The notes under the pieces: generated by a model | What the model saw: the letters and a program-made list of their open reading frames with translations, nothing else | Database searches by the model: none | Told to the model about the DNA's origin: nothing | Shown here: positions 35,880 through 44,225 of the stretch, piece by piece | Position numbering within the stretch: the first letter of the stretch is position 1 | Layout: the number at the start of each line of letters is the position of its first letter | Made by a program: the position numbers and the translations under genes | Source of the DNA: Thermogemmatispora aurantia | GTDB taxonomy: Bacteria; Chloroflexota; Ktedonobacteria; Ktedonobacterales; Ktedonobacteraceae | Reading direction: 5' to 3' | NCBI RefSeq assembly: GCF_008974285.1 | Contig: NZ_BKZV01000003.1 | Location: 310,001 to 374,000, forward strand | DNA length: 64,000 bases

Positions 35880-37616
35880 CTACTCTGCAAGAGGGGAAGA
35901 TCCATCTGGGGAGCACGTGTGCAGGTACGAGCGCACCTCTGCGGCAGTGCGCAGGTGGAGCGCCTGCTGAGCTACCTGCTGAGCCTTACTCAGCGTCCAG
36001 CGACGAATCGCTTGCTTGCAGCGAGGGATGGCCCTGGGCGCCATGCTCAGCTCATCGATACCCAGTCCCAGCAAGAGGGGCAATGCAAGCGGCTCGCTCG
36101 CCAGTTCGCCACAGATCTCCACGCGACGTTGGCGACGGTGAGCAGCCTCAATAGTAAGCTGGAGCAGACGGAGGATCGCTGGATGGAAAGGATCAGCCAG
36201 GGAGGCTGTGCCCTCGTTCGTGCGATCGGCGGCCAGAACATACTGCGTGAGATCGTTGGTGCCCAGGCTGAAGAAGTCAACGACTTCGGCCAGAGCGTCA
36301 GCGAGCAGGGCCGCAGCCGGCACTTCGATCATGATGCCAAGCTCCACCCGCTCAGCCAGCGCCTGCCCTTGCTGGCGTAGCTCCTCTTCTACTTCGTGCA
36401 CGAGCCGACGCAGGGTCTCAACTTCCTCATAGCTGCTCACCATTGGGAAGAGAATACGCAGCTCCTGGCCCGCGCCCGCGCGGAGCAAGGCCCGCAGCTG
36501 GGTGCGCAGGAGTGGCAGATGCTTCAATCCCAGACGTATCCCGCGTACACCCAGAAAAGGGTTGGTTTCGCGCGGTAGGGACAGATAAGGGGCTGGTTTG
36601 TCCCCTCCGATGTCAAAGGTACGGAAGACGACAGGCGCCGGATGGACAGCTTCGATGAGGGCGCGATAGATCTCTCGTTGCTCCTCCTCGCTGGGCGCCT
36701 GTTGACGATCCAGGAAAAGGAATTCGGTGCGCAGGAGACCAATACCTTCGGCCCCAAAGGCTTGCACAGCGGCCACCTCCTCTGGAGCCTGGATGTTGGC
36801 CCGCACTGGATAGCATCGACCATCTCTGGTACAGGCTGGCTGCTGCCTGGTTTCCACCGCCAGACTGGCCTGGCGCTGGAGCCATTGCGCCTGCTGCTGA
36901 TAGTGAACCAGGGCCTCAGCCTCTGGCTCTGCAATGACGAGGCCCTGCTCTCCATCCACGATGATTAGCTGGCCGGGGCGCAAAACTTCCAGGTTGTCTC
37001 CCAAACCCACCACCGCTGGCACTCCCAAGGCTTTGGCCAGAATGGCAACATGGGAGGTCGGTCCGCCCTGGGCCGTGCAGAAAGCCAGCACGCGATCTCG
37101 CGGGCAACGCACGATCGCTGAAGGGGTCAGCTCGCGCGCGACGATGACCACCGGCTCGCTCAGCTGAAGGCTCTCTTCGGCCTGCCCCGTCAGATGACGG
37201 AGCACGCGCTGGGCCACATCCTCTAGATCGAGGACCCGGGCTTGCAAATACTCACTCTGGGCCGTTTGCAGCTGTTGAATATAGTGCTGAAATGCCGCTT
37301 GCCAGGCAGAGGCAGCGCCCTGTTGATGACGGATGCGCTCCTGCACCTGCTGCAGTAACTCGGGATCTTGTAAAAACAGCTCGTGAGCAGAGAAGATAGC
37401 CGCCTCTTTGGGGCCAACAGCTCTGCTGGCCTCCTCGGCCAGGAGTCGGATTTCCTGGCGGGCCGCAGCCAGGGCCGCTTCGAGACGTGCCAGCTCTGTC
37501 GCCTCATCCTGGCCCCTTTCCACGTCGACTTTGACCAGCGACGGTTCATAGCGGTAGACAGGACCGAGAGCAATCCCGGGGGAGGCCGCTATGCCACGGA
37601 TTCGCTTCTCACTCAT
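35880..37616 (-). CDS. ptsI: Phosphoenolpyruvate-protein phosphotransferase (EI)
   Basis: A 578-residue enzyme I, the first step of the sugar phosphotransferase system: it takes phosphate from PEP and passes it to HPr. The phosphorylated His189 is in GGPTSHVAILAKALGVPAVV. The PEP-binding barrel carries GIGLLRTEFLFLDRQ, RTFDIGGDKPAPYL, GVRGIRLGL, and SLGTNDLTQYVLAADR. Full length and intact. Its start overlaps the end of the HPr gene by eight bases. It is the last gene of the leftward merR-EIIA-HPr-EI unit; the unit ends facing the response-regulator gene. Confidence 0.97.
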   Translation of the reverse strand: MSEKRIRGIAASPGIALGPVYRYEPSLVKVDVERGQDEATELARLEAALAAARQEIRLLAEEASRAVGPKEAAIFSAHELFLQDPELLQQVQERIRHQQGAASAWQAAFQHYIQQLQTAQSEYLQARVLDLEDVAQRVLRHLTGQAEESLQLSEPVVIVARELTPSAIVRCPRDRVLAFCTAQGGPTSHVAILAKALGVPAVVGLGDNLEVLRPGQLIIVDGEQGLVIAEPEAEALVHYQQQAQWLQRQASLAVETRQQPACTRDGRCYPVRANIQAPEEVAAVQAFGAEGIGLLRTEFLFLDRQQAPSEEEQREIYRALIEAVHPAPVVFRTFDIGGDKPAPYLSLPRETNPFLGVRGIRLGLKHLPLLRTQLRALLRAGAGQELRILFPMVSSYEEVETLRRLVHEVEEELRQQGQALAERVELGIMIEVPAAALLADALAEVVDFFSLGTNDLTQYVLAADRTNEGTASLADPFHPAILRLLQLTIEAAHRRQRRVEICGELASEPLALPLLLGLGIDELSMAPRAIPRCKQAIRRWTLSKAQQVAQQALHLRTAAEVRSYLHTCSPDGSSPLAE

Positions 37617-37923
37617 TGCTTACTTGCTCCTGCTGCTCAGCCTCCTCGGCTTCGCCGAAATTGCTGGCGATGAGCCGGGCAATGGTCTCTACGGCCTCTT
37701 GTTCGTCTGCCCCCTCGGCAGCGATGCGCAGCCGATCATGGCGCTGGATGCCGATCGACAAGACCGTCAGTGGACTTTTGGCATTCACCGGCTTGCTACC
37801 TTGCGTCAGGTTTTCAATGGTGATTGTCGATGAGAAGGCCGCTGCTGTTTTTGCCAGCAGCGTGGCTGGACGGGCATGCAGGCCGTCACGATAGGCAACC
37901 ACTACTTCTGTTGATGCAGCCAA
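37609..37923 (-). CDS. ptsH: HPr phosphocarrier protein
   Basis: A 104-residue HPr, which shuttles phosphate from enzyme I to sugar-specific EIIA proteins. Active His16 is in RDGLHARPATLLAK. The regulatory-serine region reads VNAKSPLTVLSIGI; Ser50 sits where HPr kinase acts in Firmicutes, but no HPr kinase gene is in view. The C-terminus is extended by an acidic Glu/Gln-rich tail (EAEEAEQQEQVSNE), longer than the usual 85-90 residues. It overlaps ptsI by eight bases. Confidence 0.95.
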   Translation of the reverse strand: MAASTEVVVAYRDGLHARPATLLAKTAAAFSSTITIENLTQGSKPVNAKSPLTVLSIGIQRHDRLRIAAEGADEQEAVETIARLIASNFGEAEEAEQQEQVSNE

Positions 37924-37974
37924 ACCTATCCCCTTTCCTGCTCAGCTGGACTGATCTGAGGCCGCTGGAGGCCA

Positions 37975-38376
37975 CTATCCACGATCAGCCAGGCGCTGGG
38001 TAAGATTAATCACGCCTTCTTTTGCGGCCTGAATGGCGATAGGCGTGAGATCGCGCAAGCTCATATATTCTCGTTGCACAAGAATTTCCAGTAGCATGGG
38101 AAGATTGACGCCGCAGATGACTTGCGTCCCTTGCAGCGCCAATTGCAGGGAGGCACTGGCAGGATTGCCTCCCAGGATATCGATGAGGATGAGCACCTCG
38201 CCAGCGCCCATCACCTCGTGAACCGCGGCTTCGACCTCCCGTTTGAGCTGTTCTAGAGAGCCACCAGCGGGCATGCCAATGGCCACGAAGTGCTCCTGGG
38301 GGCCAGCGATCATCTCCACCGCATCCTTTAATCCGGCGGCTAACGAGCCATGTGAAACAAGGACGACACCAATCAC
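37975..38376 (-). CDS. Mannose-family PTS EIIA domain protein
   Basis: A 133-residue EIIA of the mannose/fructose/sorbose superfamily. Active His9 in MIGVVLVSHG, then LKDAVEMIAGP, the conserved ILIDILGGNPASASLQLA, and VICGVNLPMLLEIL. No mannose-type EIIB, EIIC or EIID gene is present, so its partner may lie elsewhere, or it may act as in DhaM-type or regulatory PTS proteins. It lies between the MerR gene and ptsH in one unit. Confidence 0.9.
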   Translation of the reverse strand: MIGVVLVSHGSLAAGLKDAVEMIAGPQEHFVAIGMPAGGSLEQLKREVEAAVHEVMGAGEVLILIDILGGNPASASLQLALQGTQVICGVNLPMLLEILVQREYMSLRDLTPIAIQAAKEGVINLTQRLADRG

Positions 38377-38454
38377 GCAGCCATTCCTCTCTTCTCAAGG
38401 CAGCCCAGAGGCACAGCCTATGAAGAAGCCTCAGCAATCACATGAACACCTGCC

Positions 38455-39393
38455 TCATGCTTTGAGAGAGGCCACAGGTGGGAGGCAGCTCCGGCCTGCC
38501 CTCTTCTCTCCGCTCTCTGTCCCTGCCGGACGTCTGCCGCTATGGAAGAAGAGCCGACTGGTTCCTCCCTCTTTGCGCTCGACCGGGAGCTGAACCTCGG
38601 TCAGGCAGCCCTCCGGCTCATCCCCGTATTGCAGGAGCAGATGACGATAGGGACCAGCGACAGCATAGCCATGTGCCTCAATCCAGGTAGCCAGCGACTG
38701 GTAGACCTCGCTCAGGCCATAAGGGTCCCCCCGGTACAGCAATGTGGCGGCAGTGACCGCCGGCAGCTCGCGAATGGTGATGTGGCCGCCGCTGCGCTCG
38801 ACAATATTGCCGAGCGAGGAGCCTTCGACCGGGATGGCCACCTCCACCAGGCTGCCCTCGCCTTCTCCGCCATTGGCATCCAGCGTCAATAGCAGGATGT
38901 GCTCGCCCGGCTTCACTCCGCTGTCCTTTAAAAACTGCAACATCTGCCTGGCAAAGCGCAGTTGGAGTGTGACGCTGGGAGCAGTGGTACGGCTGGCAGC
39001 TACCAGCTGCGGCTTGAGGCGCTTCAGTACAACCTCGTAACTGGTCTGCTGGCCATCGAGCACAAGCTGTTTGAGACGGGCCTCAATACGCGCCTGCCGC
39101 TCCTGCTCGATGAGAATCTGCTGCTGAACTTCTGCGAGCCGCTGCTGGAGCACGACGCGAAGCTGCTCAGGGGTCACCTGCTCGTCCAGCAACTGGACAA
39201 TCTGAGCAAGTTCAAAGCCCATCTCCTTGAGATCGAGGATGCGATGAAGGCGCGTGAGCTGTTCAACGGCATAGTAGCGGTATCCCGTGAGGGTATCAAC
39301 CTGCACCGGCTTGAGCAATCCGATCTCGTCATAGTAGCGCAGGGTCCGCATAGAGACCTGGCCGAGCCTGGCAAAATCGCTGATCTTGAGCAC
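38455..39393 (-). CDS. MerR-family regulator with GyrI-like ligand domain
   Basis: A 312-residue MerR activator. N-terminal winged helix: LKISDFARLGQVSMRTLRYY, DEIGLLKPVQVD, YRYYAVEQLTRL. A long coiled dimer helix about 75-125 follows, then a GyrI/BmrR-type effector domain about 150-280. The start is GTG 39393, GGGAG seven bases upstream; the frame is open to ATG 39444 but that would precede the helix-turn-helix. It probably binds a ligand (a sugar or cell metabolite, unknown) and twists the 19-bp-spacer promoters at 39477-39507 and 39645-39675 into active form, controlling both its own PTS unit and the divergent one. Confidence 0.92.
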   Translation of the reverse strand: MLKISDFARLGQVSMRTLRYYDEIGLLKPVQVDTLTGYRYYAVEQLTRLHRILDLKEMGFELAQIVQLLDEQVTPEQLRVVLQQRLAEVQQQILIEQERQARIEARLKQLVLDGQQTSYEVVLKRLKPQLVAASRTTAPSVTLQLRFARQMLQFLKDSGVKPGEHILLLTLDANGGEGEGSLVEVAIPVEGSSLGNIVERSGGHITIRELPAVTAATLLYRGDPYGLSEVYQSLATWIEAHGYAVAGPYRHLLLQYGDEPEGCLTEVQLPVERKEGGTSRLFFHSGRRPAGTESGEKRAGRSCLPPVASLKA

Positions 39394-39476
39394 CAGCTTG
39401 CTCCCCTCCTTCCTCGTCTCTGAGGAGGCACGTTGGCCTGGCATCCATAGAAAGCTCAGGCGCTTCTCCTCCCTCT

Positions 39477-39507
39477 AGGATAAACATTGCCGCGACGTGA
39501 AAGTCAA
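39477..39507 (-). promoter_or_regulatory. MerR-type promoter of the leftward PTS unit
   Basis: On the minus strand: TTGACT (39502-39507), 19-bp spacer, TATCCT (39477-39482). The 19-bp spacer is the hallmark of MerR-activated promoters. The spacer holds the partial dyad ACTTT...AATGT. Confidence 0.85.
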
Positions 39508-39644
39508 GGTAAGGAGAGAGCTAGTGGCAGACCAGCCGGAGCCGACGCAGCTCTTCCGCTGGCGCCAGCTCTTCTCTCCACTGCGCTGACGGCTAACTCC
39601 GGGCGAGTAGCAGCGCTCCGAAGAAGAAAGAGCCTGGCGACCGC

Positions 39645-39675
39645 TTGACTTTCACACGACGGCAAAGTTTATCCT
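39645..39675 (+). promoter_or_regulatory. MerR-type promoter of the rightward PTS unit
   Basis: TTGACT (39645-39650), 19-bp spacer, TATCCT (39670-39675). The spacer contains the dyad ACTTT-N10-AAAGT. Over 34 bp it matches the leftward promoter at 29 positions, in inverted orientation. Confidence 0.88.
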
Positions 39676-39969
39676 AGTAGCAAGCAGGCTCTTCCGTCCG
39701 ACTCGGGTCCAGTCTAGGGGAGAGCAGAACGGCAGCAGCTTCGCTGAGCCAGGACGGCGCCGGCCAGGCCCCAGCTCTACAAGGCGCCCACCTGATGCCT
39801 GGCTGCTCGTCAGGTCTAGCGGAGCGGCGAGAGATCTCCGCTGCCCAGGGCCGAGGCCGGATAGACGGAAGAGCCAGCGCAGAACAAGAGTAGGCGAGTG
39901 AGACGAGAGCCGCGGTGATCAGCGCAGCGCGTCGCCTTGCCCGCCCTCCCGACTCTGGAGAGATCCGCT
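39676..39969 (+). other. Long leader of the rightward PTS unit
   Basis: About 290 bases between promoter and GTG start. No gene or recognised riboswitch was seen. Confidence 0.4.
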
Positions 39970-40446
39970 GTGGCTTCATCAGAAGCGCCGTTTCAGCTCA
40001 AAGATTTGCTGACGCCGGCCACGATTCGCCTGCATGTTGCAGCCAGCGATCCGGGGCAGGTCATCCGCGAGGCTGGCCAATTGTTGCTGGCCAGCGGCGC
40101 CATCGAGGAGCGCTACATCGAGGCCATGCAGCAGGCCCTGCAGACCTACGGCCCTTATATGGTGATTGTGCCTGGCGTGGCGCTCTTACATGCACGCCCG
40201 AGCGATGGCGTGAAACGTCCCTGCATCAGCCTGCTGACGCTGGAGCCTCCTGTGCCCTTCGGCAACGAGGACAATGACCCGGTGAAAATCGCCATTGCCT
40301 TCGGGGCGGTTGACCGTCAGAAGCACTTGCAGGCACTCACCATGCTGACCCAACTCTTGGCGAATGAGCAGGCGCTCTCAGCGATTCAGGCCAGTACCTC
40401 CGCCGAGGAAGTGATGCACATCATTGCGGCTGCGTCGCCCGCTTAG
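39970..40446 (+). CDS. PTS EIIA, fructose/mannitol/ascorbate family
   Basis: A 158-residue EIIA of the type 2 family. Active His74 is in VIVPGVALLHARPSDGVKR, the pattern of the ascorbate/galactitol-like members (P-G-x-A-x-x-H-x-R-P). LKDLLTPATIRL opens the fold. GTG 39970, preceded by GGAGAG with about seven bases between, is preferred over a TTG at 39937. It leads the EIIA-EIIB-EIIC operon and should take phosphate from HPr of the divergent unit. Confidence 0.9.
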   Translation: MASSEAPFQLKDLLTPATIRLHVAASDPGQVIREAGQLLLASGAIEERYIEAMQQALQTYGPYMVIVPGVALLHARPSDGVKRPCISLLTLEPPVPFGNEDNDPVKIAIAFGAVDRQKHLQALTMLTQLLANEQALSAIQASTSAEEVMHIIAAASPA

Positions 40447-40484
40447 TGAGCGAAGGCGCCTGAGCTGATCAGGGGGAATGCACT

Positions 40485-40757
40485 GTGAAGATCTTAGCTG
40501 TCTGTGGCATGGGATTTGGCAGCAGCCTGGTTCTGCGCATGACCATCGAGGACGTTCTCAAGGCGGCCGGTCTCAAGGCCCAGGTTGTTGTGAGCGATAT
40601 CGGGACTGCGCGCTCGGAGCAGGCTGACATTATTGTCACTTCTGCCGAATTTGCACGCTTGTTAGCCGATAGAGGCATCCCTATCGTCGTTATCAAGAAC
40701 TATGTCGACCGAAAGGAGATGAAAGAGAAACTGCTGCCCTTGGTGAAAGGCAGCTGA
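40485..40757 (+). CDS. PTS EIIB, ascorbate (UlaB/SgaB) type
   Basis: A 90-residue EIIB. The phosphocysteine is Cys7 in MKILAVCGMGFGSSLVLRMT, the P-loop-like motif of the lactose/ascorbate/galactitol EIIB group. The start is GTG 40485, following AGGGGGAATGCAC. Located between EIIA and EIIC; together they make one substrate-specific complex. Confidence 0.93.
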   Translation: MKILAVCGMGFGSSLVLRMTIEDVLKAAGLKAQVVVSDIGTARSEQADIIVTSAEFARLLADRGIPIVVIKNYVDRKEMKEKLLPLVKGS

Positions 40758-40812
40758 TGCTGAGGCTCAACTCAGCGCGAGCAGGTGTCTTCAGCGAACA
40801 AGCAATGTTGTG

Positions 40813-40834
40813 GCCTGGAGAGAGACCTCCAGGC
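40813..40834. other. Intercistronic hairpin between EIIB and EIIC
   Basis: GCCTGGAG (40813-40820), six-base loop, CTCCAGGC (40827-40834). An mRNA stability or processing hairpin is likely; no T-run follows. Confidence 0.5.
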
Positions 40835-40874
40835 TCTCTCGTTAGCTAGCCAGCCAGAAGAAGGATGGTGAACG

Positions 40875-42302
40875 ATGAACATTGTGCTTGCGATCGTTCA
40901 GTTCATTGTCTCGGAGATTTTGAGCAAGCCACCACTGCTGGTGGGATTGATTGCCCTTCTGGGTTTACTGGTGCTACGGCGCCCCGTAAGCGAATTGATT
41001 GCAGGAACGCTCAAGACCATCGTGGGCTTTTTGATTCTGACAGGCGGAGCCACTATTTTGATCGGTGCCCTGGCGCCGCTGGGAACGATGGTGCAGGCTG
41101 GTTTTCACCTGCAGGGCGTAGTACCAACCAACGAGGCGATTGTCAGCCTGGCCCAAAAAGCCTTTGGCGCCCCAACCGCGCTCATCATGGCGTTCGGTTT
41201 TCTGGTCAACCTGATTTTAGCACGCCTGACCCCGGTGAAGTTTGTCTTTCTGACCGGTCATCATCTCTTCTACATGGCCACGGTGCTGGCCGTGGTTCTG
41301 GGCAGCGCGGGCATCACGGGCGTCCATCAGGTCATACTGGGCGCGCTGATGCTGGGAACGATTGGGACAGTGATGCCGGCCCTGGTCCATCCCTTTACGC
41401 GCAAGGTGACGCGTGATGCCGGCTTCGCCCTGGGTCACTTCAATACGTTCGGTTATATTACGTCGGGACTGGTGGGCAAGCTGGTGCGCCGCCTGGGAGC
41501 GCCGCGAGCCAGCGCCGAGGATCTGGCAGTGCCAGAGGGGATCTCCTTCCTTCGCGACTCGCTGGTGATGACCACACTGACAATGGTGATTATTTATCTG
41601 GTCCTGGCCATTATTGCTGGACCAGCGGCGCTGGCGCAGGCCGCGGGCGGCGGAAACTATATCATGTATGCCTTGACCCAGGCTCTGACCTTTGGGGCGG
41701 GCGTGGCCATTATCCTGGTCGGGGTGCGCATGATCCTGGCGGAGATTGTGCCGGCTTTCCGCGGTATCGCGGAGAAGGTGGTGCCCAATGCTTTGCCCGC
41801 CCTGGATTGCCCAACGACTTTCCCCTTTGCGCCGAATGCGGTCTTGATCGGCTTCATCATGAGCTTGCTGGGTGGTATCGTAGGTCTGTTCTTGATGGGA
41901 CCGCTGGGCCTGGCCCTGATTATTCCCGGTATGGTACCCCACTTCTTCGACGGCGGCACCTCCGGCGTCTATGGCAATTCTACCGGCGGCTGGCTGGGAG
42001 CCGTCGTCGGCGCCTTCATCAATGGCCTGCTGATTACGCTCCTGCCGGCCTTGCTGCTGGCCTTCATGGGATCATTCGGCCTGGCCAACACGACCTTTGG
42101 GGATACCGACTTCTGCCTGGCTGGCATTATCACCGGTCTGGGAGCCAAGGCGGGCTTCTTCGGTTCCTATGCCGTAGTGGTAGTGCTGACCATTGTACTC
42201 CTGGCTCTGGCTTCGTTCGTGACGCTGCGCATTACGCCACGCAGCGGACTACAAGAGGAGACGCCCGCAACGGCTCAGGAGACCGCTGAGACGACCGCCT
42301 GA
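40875..42302 (+). CDS. PTS EIIC, ascorbate (UlaA/SgaT) family
   Basis: A 475-residue membrane transporter of the UlaA/SgaT family. It has about ten or more hydrophobic segments and family markers FTGHHLFYMATVLAVV-like (here VFLTGHHLFYMATVLAVVLG), AFRGIAEKVVPNALPALDCP, TFPFAPNAVLIGFIMSLLGG and HFFDGGTSGVYGNSTGG. ATG 40875 has AAGGA upstream. By homology it carries L-ascorbate or a related sugar acid or pentose; the true substrate is not shown by the neighbourhood, as no catabolic ula genes follow. Confidence 0.93.
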   Translation: MNIVLAIVQFIVSEILSKPPLLVGLIALLGLLVLRRPVSELIAGTLKTIVGFLILTGGATILIGALAPLGTMVQAGFHLQGVVPTNEAIVSLAQKAFGAPTALIMAFGFLVNLILARLTPVKFVFLTGHHLFYMATVLAVVLGSAGITGVHQVILGALMLGTIGTVMPALVHPFTRKVTRDAGFALGHFNTFGYITSGLVGKLVRRLGAPRASAEDLAVPEGISFLRDSLVMTTLTMVIIYLVLAIIAGPAALAQAAGGGNYIMYALTQALTFGAGVAIILVGVRMILAEIVPAFRGIAEKVVPNALPALDCPTTFPFAPNAVLIGFIMSLLGGIVGLFLMGPLGLALIIPGMVPHFFDGGTSGVYGNSTGGWLGAVVGAFINGLLITLLPALLLAFMGSFGLANTTFGDTDFCLAGIITGLGAKAGFFGSYAVVVVLTIVLLALASFVTLRITPRSGLQEETPATAQETAETTA

Positions 42303-42335
42303 GCTGAGCAGGTTGCTAGAAAGCCGGCTGTGCGT

Positions 42336-42400
42336 GAGGGCTTGCTCGTTCGCTCTGTTCTGCTCTGCTTCTGCCGACGGAGCACAAGCAAGCCCTCTTT
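42336..42400 (+). terminator. Terminator-like hairpin after the PTS operon
   Basis: GAGGGCTTGCT (42336-42346) pairs perfectly with AGCAAGCCCTC (42387-42397), followed by TTT. The loop is 40 bases. Confidence 0.55.
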
Positions 42401-42760
42401 GTATTGTGTGTTGTCTGCTCCTCTATATGAGTTGGGGACACTGGCAGGCGTACGCCTTTGCCTCGTTCACAACGCTCCTGGCCATTGCCTGCCTGCGGAT
42501 CACGCTCCCACTGCTGCGACGAGCGTAGGGCAGGGACAGGAGCGCCCTTGTGGTGAGGGGAGGTGGGAAGGGGCAAAGAGCGCCACCTCTTCGGTGATCA
42601 GCGCAAGGACTGGGCGACGAGGCCGCTGAAGACGCTCCGGGCCTACAGGCAGCACAGCGCCCGTTTTAGGCTGTTGCCTCCCTCTTCTCGCGCTATCCCT
42701 CTCCGTCTCTGTGCCGCTCCCGCAGACTAATGGCCCCCAGCAGACCCGTCAGCTGTTATC
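42401..42760. other. Gene-poor stretch
   Basis: Between the PTS terminator and the aldo/keto reductase remnant I find nothing convincing. A short hydrophobic frame near 42428-42528 has no ribosome-binding site. Confidence 0.4.
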
Positions 42761-42868
42761 TTATTGAGCATCGAAGGTGTCAGGGTCAGGACCAAGACGC
42801 ACGCCTGTATCGAGAGCTGAAATAGCTGCCATCTCCTCCTGACTCAATTCGAAATCAAAGATCAGAAA
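42761..42868 (-). pseudogene. C-terminal remnant of an aldo/keto reductase
   Basis: Minus-strand codons 42868 down to a TAA at 42761-42763 read IFDFELSQEEMAA then ISALDTGVRLGPDPDTFDA. That is the usual C-terminal end of 2,5-diketo-D-gluconate-reductase-type aldo/keto reductases (FELSEEDM...ALDxGxRLGPDPDTF). Upstream of about base 42868 the frame loses resemblance (SLFCFL) and no enzyme body is present. About 36 codons remain, so this is a decayed gene. Confidence 0.75.
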
Positions 42869-42938
42869 GCAGAAGAGGGAAGAGCACCTGGGGCCAGCCC
42901 TGCCTGGGTACAGGCAGGGGAGAGGCTAACCTTCGAGT

Positions 42939-43961
42939 CTAGCTATTTCCCCTGCCCAGTGGACCCTGACGTGGTGGCCCACACGACTCTCGAACGACCA
43001 GCGAGGTCGCCAGCTCCACGTGATGCGTCTCCAGCGTCTGACCGGCGATCAGGCGCAGCAACATCTCCGCCGCCATGCGTCCCATCTCCTCCAAAGGCTG
43101 GCGGATCGTTGTCAATGGTGGCGCCATATGGGCCGAGTAAGTCACATCATCGAAGCCGATGACGCTCATCTCTTCGGGAATGCGAATATGGCGCCGGTAG
43201 AGCGCCTGGTAGACCCCCGCTGCCTGGGCATCGTTCCCCGCAAAGATGGCGGTCGGCGGGTCCGGCAGATCAAGGAGCGCTTCCGTCTGCCGAATGCCAT
43301 CACCCAGCAGGTAGCTTCCTTCACAGATCAAGGCCGGATCAACGGCGATTCCCGCCTGCTCCAGAGCCTCACGATAGCCAGCCAGGCGCGCCCGCGAAGT
43401 CGTCAGATGGAGCGGACCGGTGATGATGCCGATGCGCCGGTGGCCCAGCGAGAGCAGATACTCCGTAGCGGTATAGCCACCAAGCCAGATCGTCGAGCCG
43501 ATCGTCGGGAAGGCCGTCGTCGGCTCGTTGCGATCGCCAATGGCCACAAAAGGAATGCCCTGCTCCAAGAGCGTATCAGCAATTCCGACCCGCTCATAGG
43601 GAAGCAAGAGAAGAACGCCATCGCTCGACTGATCAAGGATGCGCCGCAGCCAGAGCCGCTCCGTCGTCTCATCCTCGTTGGTCGCAAAGACCACGAGGCG
43701 GTAGCCACTCTGCTCCAGCACCTCTTGTACGCCCTGCATAATGCCGAGGTCGTAGCCACCCTCCAGACGCATCAGCACCAGGTCGATCAGGCCGCTGCGG
43801 CCTTTGCGCAGATGACGCGCAGCATGGTTCTGGACATAATCGCTCTGCTCGATCAGACGCTGGATGCGAGCACGTGTCTTCTCACCGACGCCAGGCCGCT
43901 GATTCAGAACCTTGGAGACGGTGGTGGTCGAGACGCCTGCGCGCCTGGCGATCTCTACCAT
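42939..43961 (-). CDS. LacI-family repressor of the alpha-glucan locus
   Basis: A LacI/GalR repressor of 340 or more residues: HTH (MVEIARRAGVSTTTVSKVLN), hinge (YVQNHAARHLRKG), effector domain with GPLHLTTSRARLAGYREALE and AIFAGNDAQAAGVYQALYRR, C-terminal VIGFDDVTYSAHMAPPLTTI. ATG 43961 has no ribosome-binding site. An in-frame CTG at 43991, preceded by GGGGAGGGG, would add ten residues (LEPKRPKRLT) that complete the usual N-terminus and is a good candidate start. It is divergent from the importer operon and probably represses both via the GTAAACG-TAAC-type sites at 44019 and 44214. The effector is probably a nigero- or malto-oligosaccharide. Confidence 0.9.
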   Translation of the reverse strand: MVEIARRAGVSTTTVSKVLNQRPGVGEKTRARIQRLIEQSDYVQNHAARHLRKGRSGLIDLVLMRLEGGYDLGIMQGVQEVLEQSGYRLVVFATNEDETTERLWLRRILDQSSDGVLLLLPYERVGIADTLLEQGIPFVAIGDRNEPTTAFPTIGSTIWLGGYTATEYLLSLGHRRIGIITGPLHLTTSRARLAGYREALEQAGIAVDPALICEGSYLLGDGIRQTEALLDLPDPPTAIFAGNDAQAAGVYQALYRRHIRIPEEMSVIGFDDVTYSAHMAPPLTTIRQPLEEMGRMAAEMLLRLIAGQTLETHHVELATSLVVRESCGPPRQGPLGRGNS

Positions 43962-44018
43962 AGTTAAGCGCTTTGGTCGTTTTGGTTCCAGTGTTGGCCC
44001 CTCCCCTGTTCCACTAGG

Positions 44019-44076
44019 GTAAACGATAACTCAAATAGGTTATTTCAATGGTACCATGCCCCGCCCAACGTGTCAA
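44019..44076 (-). promoter_or_regulatory. LacI gene promoter with operator
   Basis: On the minus strand: TTGACA (44071-44076), 17-bp spacer, TACCAT (44048-44053). An operator-like GTAAACGATAAC at 44019-44030 lies just downstream of the expected start, differing by one base from that at 44214. Confidence 0.75.
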
Positions 44077-44167
44077 CGCACTATCTGGAAGCAGAGAAGA
44101 GCCAGCGAGGCCGGCGTACGGCCTCAAGCGCCCGCCAGATCAGAGAAAACGAGTGCTCAACTTCCCC

Positions 44168-44225
44168 TTGACAATCGGCTGTTTCTATGCTACCTTCTAC
44201 CTCAGAAGGCAGAGTAAACGTTAAC
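44168..44225 (+). promoter_or_regulatory. Promoter and operator of the alpha-glucan importer operon
   Basis: TTGACA (44168-44173), 17-bp spacer, TACCTT (44191-44196). The operator GTAAACGTTAAC (44214-44225) lies about 10-20 bases after the expected transcription start, a typical road-block position for LacI proteins. Confidence 0.78.

Noticed and set aside
42428..42528. Small hydrophobic frame as a membrane peptide
   Set aside because: No ribosome-binding site and no support beyond composition.
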